Positions 58,936 through 64,000 of a stretch of 64,000 nt of DNA are shown piece after piece. Below the pieces are notes generated by a model, which was given only the letters and a program-made list of their open reading frames with translations, ran no database searches and was not told the origin of the DNA. Each line of letters begins with the position of its first letter. The first letter of the stretch is position 1. The translations under genes and the position numbers were made by a program. Location of the stretch: assembly GCA_900129675.1 (NCBI GenBank), contig FSRD01000001.1, forward strand, positions 6,375,501-6,439,500, in the 5' to 3' direction. The stretch is from Bradyrhizobium erythrophlei. Its GTDB lineage: Bacteria; Pseudomonadota; Alphaproteobacteria; Rhizobiales; Xanthobacteraceae.

Positions 58936-61536
58936 CAGACCTCCTGACATAGCCAGCCTCTACGACTGAATTGACTCGGCTTTCGGCCCGCTGGGGTGCC
59001 GGTTGGTGCGCACCAATACCTGTCCGGTTTTTGCGACTGCCAGGACGGAAGTTTTTGATACGACTGGAAGATTTTACGATGGCTTGCGCACCCAAGCCTG
59101 TCCGGTCTAGCTCCGCCCATGAGCACTCAACAAGCCTTGGCGCTGCCGTCGCCGGCGCCGTCCAATATTGTGGTCATCAATGCGCGCTGCACCGTTCGGA
59201 TCGAAGCGGATCAGCGGGTGATCGTCGTCGCCGGACTTCCGGTGCACCACTATCGCGCCGAGGACGCGGTCGCCGAGGCTTATGCGATGGTGTTCTTGGT
59301 GGAGTCGGGCTTTGCCCAGCAGACAGACGTGGCGCGGGCATTCGAGCGATCGGTGCGCACTGTTCGGCGCTACCAAGAGCGCTATGCGCACGGCGGAATG
59401 GCTGCGCTCGGTAAAGAGGAAGGGTGGCGTCGTGGCCGACGACGTCTCTCCGGGAAACGTCTGCGCAGCATCGAGATGTTAAAATGCCAGGGAATGAGCA
59501 ACCGTGCGATCGCGCACCGGCTGGGTGTCAGCGAGAACGCCATCCGCAAGCTGGTGGGACCATCTAAGCGCGAGAGCGCACAGCTTGCGTTGGCCGCGAT
59601 CACGCCCACCGCGGAGAAGCCGGCGACAAAGGCCGTGCCATCCGCGACGCCGAGCGGCGAAGATGGAGATCACGCCAGTCGATCGGCGGAGGAGCACTCA
59701 GGGGACCGCGATCCGATCACCGCGCCTGAGGCCGCAAACGACGATGAACCGGTGCCGATGAGCCTCGACAGCGACGCTGACGATCGGACGTTTGATCGGC
59801 AGCTCGCTTATCTCGGGCTGCTCGATGATGCTGCACCGCTGTTCCGCGAGGGGTCCTCGGTTCCCGGTGTCGGTGTGCTGTTGGCTCTCCCGTGTCTGGT
59901 CGAAAGCGGGCTGTTTCGGATCAGCCGCAAACTCTTCGGTGAGATCGGCCCGGCTTTCTACGGCCTGCGCACGACGTTGCTCACGCTACTGCTCATGGCG
60001 CTGCTACGCATCAAGCGCCCCGAGCATCTCAAGGAGAAAGACCCTGCCGCGTTCGGCAGGCTCCTCGGTCTCGACCGCGCCCCGGAGGTGAAGACGCTGC
60101 GGCGGCGCCTGACCCGCCTTGCTGCGCACCATTGCGCCGAGCAGCTCGGCGCGGAGCTTGCGGGTGTGCGTGTCGATCGGCGCGGACATCTCATGGGGTT
60201 TTTGTACGTTGACGGCCATGTGCGTGCCTATCACGGTCAACGCGCGATCTCATCAAATGCTTATGTGGCGCGCCGCCATTTGGCTATGCCCGCCACCACC
60301 GACTACTGGGTCAACGATCGCTCGGGCGACCCGTTGCTGGTGATCACCGGGGAGGTTGACGCTGCATTGACCAAGGCTATGCCCCGTCTGCTTCGCGAGG
60401 TTCGGGAGGTGGTCGGGGAGCGGCGGGTCACCATTGTCTTCGATCGCGGCGGCTGGAGCCCGAAACTGTTCGCCGCAATGATCAAGGACGGCTTCGATGT
60501 GCTGACCTACCGCAAGGGCCGGTGCCGTCGCATCAATGAGCGGCGCTTCGTCCGCCGTCGCGCCGTGCTCGACGGATGCTCGGTTGACTATCTTCTGCAT
60601 GATGGGCCCGTGCGTTTCCTCAAAGGCAAGCTGCGCTTGCGGCAAGTCACCCGCTTGTGCGACGGCGGCCATCAGACGACGGTGATCACGAGCCGATGGG
60701 ACCTGCGCGACATCCAGGTCGCCTATCGCATGTTCGAGCGCTGGCGGCAGGAGAACTTCTTTAAGTACATGCGAGAAGAGTTCCTGCTTGATGCGCTCGT
60801 CGACTACCAGATCGAGCCGGAAGAGCCTACCCGCACCATCCCCAATCCCGAGCGCAAGACTTTGGACAACGAGATCCGTACGGCCCGCGCCGAGGTCGCC
60901 AAGCTCGAACGCGAATTGGGGGCCGCGGCCGCAGCCAATGCAGAACACCGCCGGCCGACCATGCGTGGCTTCAAGATTGCCCACGGTAAACTCGGCAAGC
61001 AACTGCGCAACGTCCGCGCGCACTTGAGCCGGCTGCTCAACCAGCGCCGCGACGCTCCCAAGCGCGTTGAAGTCCGAGAGGTCAACGATCGCGTATTGGT
61101 CAAGCTCGCCACGGAGCGCAAGCATCTGACCGACATCATCAAGATGGTAGCCTATCAGGCCGAGAGCGATCTGGTTGCACTACTGCGACCTCACTACGCG
61201 CGTGTCGATCAAGAGGGGCGAACCCTGCTGCATGAGCTGTTCGCCACTGCAGGCGATATCCACGTCTCAGACAGCGAGCTTACTATCACCTTGGCTCCAC
61301 TCAGCTCGCCGCATCGCACGCACGCCGCCCAGGCGCTCTGTGAGGTCCTCAATAAAGCGGCAACCATCTTCCCCGGCTCTCGCCTGCGGATGCACTTCGA
61401 AATCCGCCCGCCGCGGCGCATCGGGCTTGCCTTTCCCGGCTCGCCGGTCGAGCGCAGCGCCGCCTCGGCTCGTGCCCCGGCTCCCTGACCGGAGCTCAAA
61501 CCGGACATTTTTGCACTCCCTATGTCAGGAGGTCTG
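58936..61536 (+). mobile_element. Complete 2601-bp insertion sequence
   Basis: Perfect 17-bp terminal inverted repeats, CAGACCTCCTGACATAG at 58936-58952 and its complement at 61520-61536, flanked by 5-bp target duplications AAGTT (58931-58935 and 61537-61541). It contains one large transposase gene. Between the left end and the gene lie CACCAATACCTGTCCGGTT and related GTCCGG repeats. Family not assigned. Confidence 0.92.
59119..61488 (+). CDS. Large helix-turn-helix DDE-type transposase
   Basis: 789 residues. Two helix-turn-helix regions at about 65-150 (FAQQTDVARAFERSVRTVRR, MSNRAIAHRLGVSENAIRKL), an Ala/Pro linker, then a catalytic core with acidic candidates in GFLYVDGHVRAYHG, TIVFDRGGWSPKLF and a late Glu in MFERWRQENFFKYMREEFLL. 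The C-terminal part includes a coiled coil (IRTARAEVAKLERELGAAAA). Much larger than most transposases. I recognise the type from rhizobial insertion sequences but cannot name the family. Start ATG 59119 lies 183 bases from the left end. Confidence 0.8.
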   Translation: MSTQQALALPSPAPSNIVVINARCTVRIEADQRVIVVAGLPVHHYRAEDAVAEAYAMVFLVESGFAQQTDVARAFERSVRTVRRYQERYAHGGMAALGKEEGWRRGRRRLSGKRLRSIEMLKCQGMSNRAIAHRLGVSENAIRKLVGPSKRESAQLALAAITPTAEKPATKAVPSATPSGEDGDHASRSAEEHSGDRDPITAPEAANDDEPVPMSLDSDADDRTFDRQLAYLGLLDDAAPLFREGSSVPGVGVLLALPCLVESGLFRISRKLFGEIGPAFYGLRTTLLTLLLMALLRIKRPEHLKEKDPAAFGRLLGLDRAPEVKTLRRRLTRLAAHHCAEQLGAELAGVRVDRRGHLMGFLYVDGHVRAYHGQRAISSNAYVARRHLAMPATTDYWVNDRSGDPLLVITGEVDAALTKAMPRLLREVREVVGERRVTIVFDRGGWSPKLFAAMIKDGFDVLTYRKGRCRRINERRFVRRRAVLDGCSVDYLLHDGPVRFLKGKLRLRQVTRLCDGGHQTTVITSRWDLRDIQVAYRMFERWRQENFFKYMREEFLLDALVDYQIEPEEPTRTIPNPERKTLDNEIRTARAEVAKLERELGAAAAANAEHRRPTMRGFKIAHGKLGKQLRNVRAHLSRLLNQRRDAPKRVEVREVNDRVLVKLATERKHLTDIIKMVAYQAESDLVALLRPHYARVDQEGRTLLHELFATAGDIHVSDSELTITLAPLSSPHRTHAAQALCEVLNKAATIFPGSRLRMHFEIRPPRRIGLAFPGSPVERSAASARAPAP

Positions 61537-62559
61537 AAGTTACACCCTCGTCACGAAGCTTCCTAGATAGCGTACGCGAACTCATGCGAAGCTCGCGCGC
61601 GACTTCCGAAATTCCGGCTCTCCCGTGAGGAAGCAATTGCGGCATTATTCTCTCCACGCGTGAATGATTGCTCGCGCGCAATTCCGGCTGGCAAGCAAGC
61701 GCTTCTTCTGCGTACCGCCGCAGCAACTTGTTTAGATAAGTGTCGCGACCGACAATCGGCAGAGAAGCAATCGACGCCGGAAAAATTATCTCATCAGCAT
61801 CGGCATCAAATTCAACATCGGTTCCAAAAAAGGATTTGAATTTCATCGGCGAGCCAGCCCTGGAATGTCTGACTTTCAATCGGCGCGCTGCTATTCGACT
61901 GTCTGTGAGCTGTCGGCATATACGCATCAGCGTAACCAGCCAAAACTCGATCTGATGTCGATCGGAGTCCCGGTCTACGTTCACGTAGTCGATAGCGATG
62001 TCCGCCGTTCCATCCAATTTGAAGCGCAGGCGGGCCCCGTCAGTGTTAATTCTGCTATAGCGTTCGGCGTTACGAAGAGCATCCGCGAGTTGTTCTGAGG
62101 ATGCCATCACATAATAAACCAAACCAAGCTCGCGCAGGTCGAAGCTCCGTGCCAAATGAAATCCGAGAAAATCATCTCGAAGTTCTTCGGCTGCCAATTC
62201 CAGGAGTTTGATCTGGGTGCGCACCTCAAGACGCGCAGTTGGATCGTCGGCTTCCTCAAGTCTCAACCCCGCTTTCGACAAAACAGCCTTCACGTCCTTG
62301 CCTAGCTCGCGCAGTCGCGCGCATGCCAGACGAGCGATCCCACCAGTGGCGCTCGGTATCGAGCGGAAATCCTTGGGCTTGCTAGAGCGCATGCGCACGG
62401 CTCCATCTCCCAACAGCGCGTACTGCGCCCTTCAATGCAAAAAAGCGCGAAATCCAACACTTACTGCTGATCACCTTTTATTGGCCTTGGTCGCCTGCGT
62501 TGACGAATTCTTGCAAAAATACTGAGCAGTCAGCCTCATTGGCTTGTGTGTGCAAGGCC

Positions 62560-62671
62560 TCTGATCCATTGCATTCACGACCGCTTCACGTCTGGCCTCA
62601 AACCGTGACAAGGCCATCGCGAAGATGATCCCAACAATGAGCGTCAGCAGGCCAAGCGTGGGACTTTCCAA
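62560..62671 (-). pseudogene. N-terminal fragment of a DUF4239-type membrane protein
   Basis: MESPTLGLLTLIVGIIFAMA, then LSRFEARREAVVNA, is the usual start of a second DUF4239 subgroup (one membrane helix, then SRFEARREAVV-x-EANAIG). The family pattern stops after VVNA and the frame ends at 62471 in unrelated sequence, so only the first 37 residues or so remain. Confidence 0.5.
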
Positions 62672-62937
62672 CGTCGAAATATTGGTGCCACCTCGACCCT
62701 CATTTCGTATTCCGAGCTGTCAATCTAACTAGCTAACCACGAAGATTGCGCCAAGGCCGACTAGGAACAGTGTCAGAAGGGAATAGCTCTACAAATCGAT
62801 CCATGATGACAGCGCGTTGTCGCCGATAAGGACTGCGGTAAGTTACGTTCGAAGAAGAGCCCGCTGGAGGGCCTGCCTGCGTTAGCTGTCTGGCACCATG
62901 GACATGGCAAATTCCTATACACGCAGCCGCTGCCACG

Positions 62938-62951
62938 TTGATCTGCATCAA
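62938..62951. promoter_or_regulatory. Perfect FixK/FNR-type box without an obvious gene
   Basis: TTGATCTGCATCAA, a full match to TTGAT-N4-ATCAA. Rightward, the next 170 bases lead into a transposase insertion; leftward, only fragments remain. It is probably the orphaned promoter of a lost gene. Confidence 0.5.
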
Positions 62952-63127
62952 TAGATATGTCGTCGTGATCAAATCATTTGGAGCCGCAGAAGCTTGGGAA
63001 ACGGTCCCAAGATGCGTCGCTAGACGATCGATTCCATGAAACCGGCATTGAGAATGCCAGCATTTATGGAACGGGAAGCATGTTGGTGGATTCCTCGTTT
63101 GAGAAGAGCTGAACGAGGAGCGAGATC

Positions 63128-64000
63128 ATGGCAACATGGCGGCGAGCGCTTGAGGTGGTGATGACAGATGAGGACGTTTTGCGTCTGATCAGCATTTCCC
63201 GGTCCCGCACCGAGCCGGCGAGCCGGGTGCAGCGTGCGCAGATGCTTCTGGCCTATAGCGAGAACCCGTCTTTTTTTGCCGTTGGACAGCGGGTGGGGGT
63301 GCATCACCAGACGGTCCAACGCTGCATCGAGCGGGCGCTGGCCTATGGGCCGTTGATGGCGCTTGATGACCGACCCAGACCGGGCAAGGAGCCAACGATT
63401 ACGCCGGAGGCCAAGGCCTGGCTGGTGTCGTTGGCGTGCGACAAGGCCAAGGATCACGGCTATCCGCACGAGTTGTGGACGACGCGTCTGCTGGCGCGCC
63501 ATGCGCGCGAACACGGGGCGGCAGCGGGACACGGATGCCTCGCCAATCTTGTCCAGGGCACGGTGTGCAAGATTCTCGGTCAAGAGGAGATCAAACCGCA
63601 TAAGGTACGTTACTATCTGGAACGCCGCGACGCCGAGTTCGAACAGAAGATGGCGGAAGTTCTGTGCGTCTATCGCGAGGTCCAGGTCCTGAAAAAGGCC
63701 GCGGCCAAGGCGAAGAAGGCGAAGAAAAAGCCTAAAACATCGCGCAAGCCGGTAGCGATTGTCTCCTACGACGAGAAGCCGGGAATCCAGGCGATCGCGA
63801 CCACGTCGCCGGATTTGCCGCCGGTGCCTGGCACCTACGCGACATTCTCACGCGACCATGAGTACAAGCGCCATGGCACGCTCAGCCTGTTGGCCGGGAT
63901 CGATCTGCTCACCGGCAAGGTCCACGCCCTGGTCAAAGACCGCCACCGCAGTCGCGAGTTCATTGAATTCCTCAAACTTCTCAATGCCGCTTACCCGGCC
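63128..64000 (+). CDS. IS630-family transposase, cut off by the window end
   Basis: At least 291 residues, open to the last base. A helix-turn-helix with Homeodomain-like fold (RVQRAQMLLAYSENPSFFAV, GQRVGVHHQTVQRCIERALA) and the linker RPRPGKEPTITPEAKAWLVS are typical of IS630. The DDE core begins with VAIVSYDEKPGIQAIATTSP (first Asp) and LSLLAGIDLLTGKVHALV; the later catalytic residues lie beyond the window. An upstream GAACGAGGAG forms the ribosome site. Confidence 0.85.
   Translation, partial: MATWRRALEVVMTDEDVLRLISISRSRTEPASRVQRAQMLLAYSENPSFFAVGQRVGVHHQTVQRCIERALAYGPLMALDDRPRPGKEPTITPEAKAWLVSLACDKAKDHGYPHELWTTRLLARHAREHGAAAGHGCLANLVQGTVCKILGQEEIKPHKVRYYLERRDAEFEQKMAEVLCVYREVQVLKKAAAKAKKAKKKPKTSRKPVAIVSYDEKPGIQAIATTSPDLPPVPGTYATFSRDHEYKRHGTLSLLAGIDLLTGKVHALVKDRHRSREFIEFLKLLNAAYPA

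Larger units (their letters stand above)
58674..62392 (-). pseudogene. AraC-type regulator (OruR/arabinose-binding type) split by an insertion sequence
   Basis: The 5' part runs from ATG 62392 leftward to the insertion (LACARLRELGKDVKAVLSKA, LRMSSRTLSRKLRDEGVT), and the 3' part resumes at 58935 with YAEILNKLRSALAKRYLGDR and ends at 58674. Removing the insertion sequence and one AACTT copy restores one open frame (GVTYAEILNKLR) of about 370 residues: an N-terminal Arabinose_bd domain and a C-terminal helix-turn-helix (VTEIAWLLGYQEVSSFTHAF). The insertion falls between the two DNA-binding helices, so the protein cannot bind DNA. Recent, since the halves are otherwise intact. Confidence 0.9.

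Noticed and set aside
62733..62972. 79-codon leftward frame over the orphan FixK/FNR box
   Set aside because: It would place a perfect regulatory box inside the gene, has no ribosome site and no recognisable domain.

Overview
The window looks like a high-GC Rhizobiales chromosome, most likely Bradyrhizobium or a close relative. The grounds are the gene families (IalB, TAXI receptor, DUF4239, FixJ-type regulators, microoxic FixK/FNR boxes, PHA synthase), the codon use, and dispersed short intergenic repeats of a kind I associate with that group. No homology search was run; all assignments rest on motifs and recalled family patterns.

Layout. (1) 1-6.2 kb is a decaying accessory stretch. It holds three broken genes (an unknown protein with an internal stop and a frameshift, a partner of a nucleotidyltransferase, and a SAM methyltransferase with a regulatory domain) and two small peptide genes that look like secreted or modified peptides. 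(2) 6.6-28.5 kb is mostly ordinary chromosome: an exported hydrolase plus IalB protein, a SAM-domain/cyclase/AAA/TPR signalling giant, a TAXI receptor, a DUF4239 membrane protein, an exported epoxide hydrolase, a GH26-like multidomain protein with tandem repeats, a histidine kinase with two response regulators, an AraC regulator and small enzymes. At least five copies of a roughly 100-bp intergenic repeat and a 155-bp inverted-repeat element punctuate it. (3) 28.5-28.8 kb carries, leftward, a perfectly spaced promoter, a hyper-strong Shine-Dalgarno complementary to 17 nt of the 16S rRNA 3' end, a 14-codon ORF and an intrinsic terminator.

(4) 28.92-48.88 kb is a 20-kb integrated element in the 3' half of tRNA-Gly(UCC), bounded by 53-bp direct repeats. 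It has four modules. A leftward integration/replication operon (integrase, unknown, AlpA-like regulator, unknown, Toprim primase, RepA-like ATPase, small ORFs, terminator) is chained largely by 4-bp start/stop overlaps. A leftward packaging module has a small terminase, a large terminase split in two and four small phage-like genes. A rightward defence operon has a DUF4145 protein, a zinc-ribbon protein, HsdR, a fused HsdM-HsdS and a HEPN-motif protein. An AT-rich toxin/antitoxin/unknown trio reads rightward. I see no capsid, portal or tail genes, so it resembles a phage satellite (P4/PICI-like) carrying restriction-modification. It also carries an odd 101-nt serine-type tRNA with a valine anticodon (UAC).

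(5) 48.9-55.9 kb is one leftward operon pflB-pflA-AAE transporter-focA-fabI-like, with a FixK/FNR-type box 117 bp upstream, for microoxic formate metabolism. A class I PHA synthase follows on the other strand. (6) 58.7-62.4 kb is an AraC-type regulator split by a complete 2.6-kb insertion sequence (17-bp perfect inverted repeats, 5-bp target duplication). The window ends inside an IS630-family transposase.
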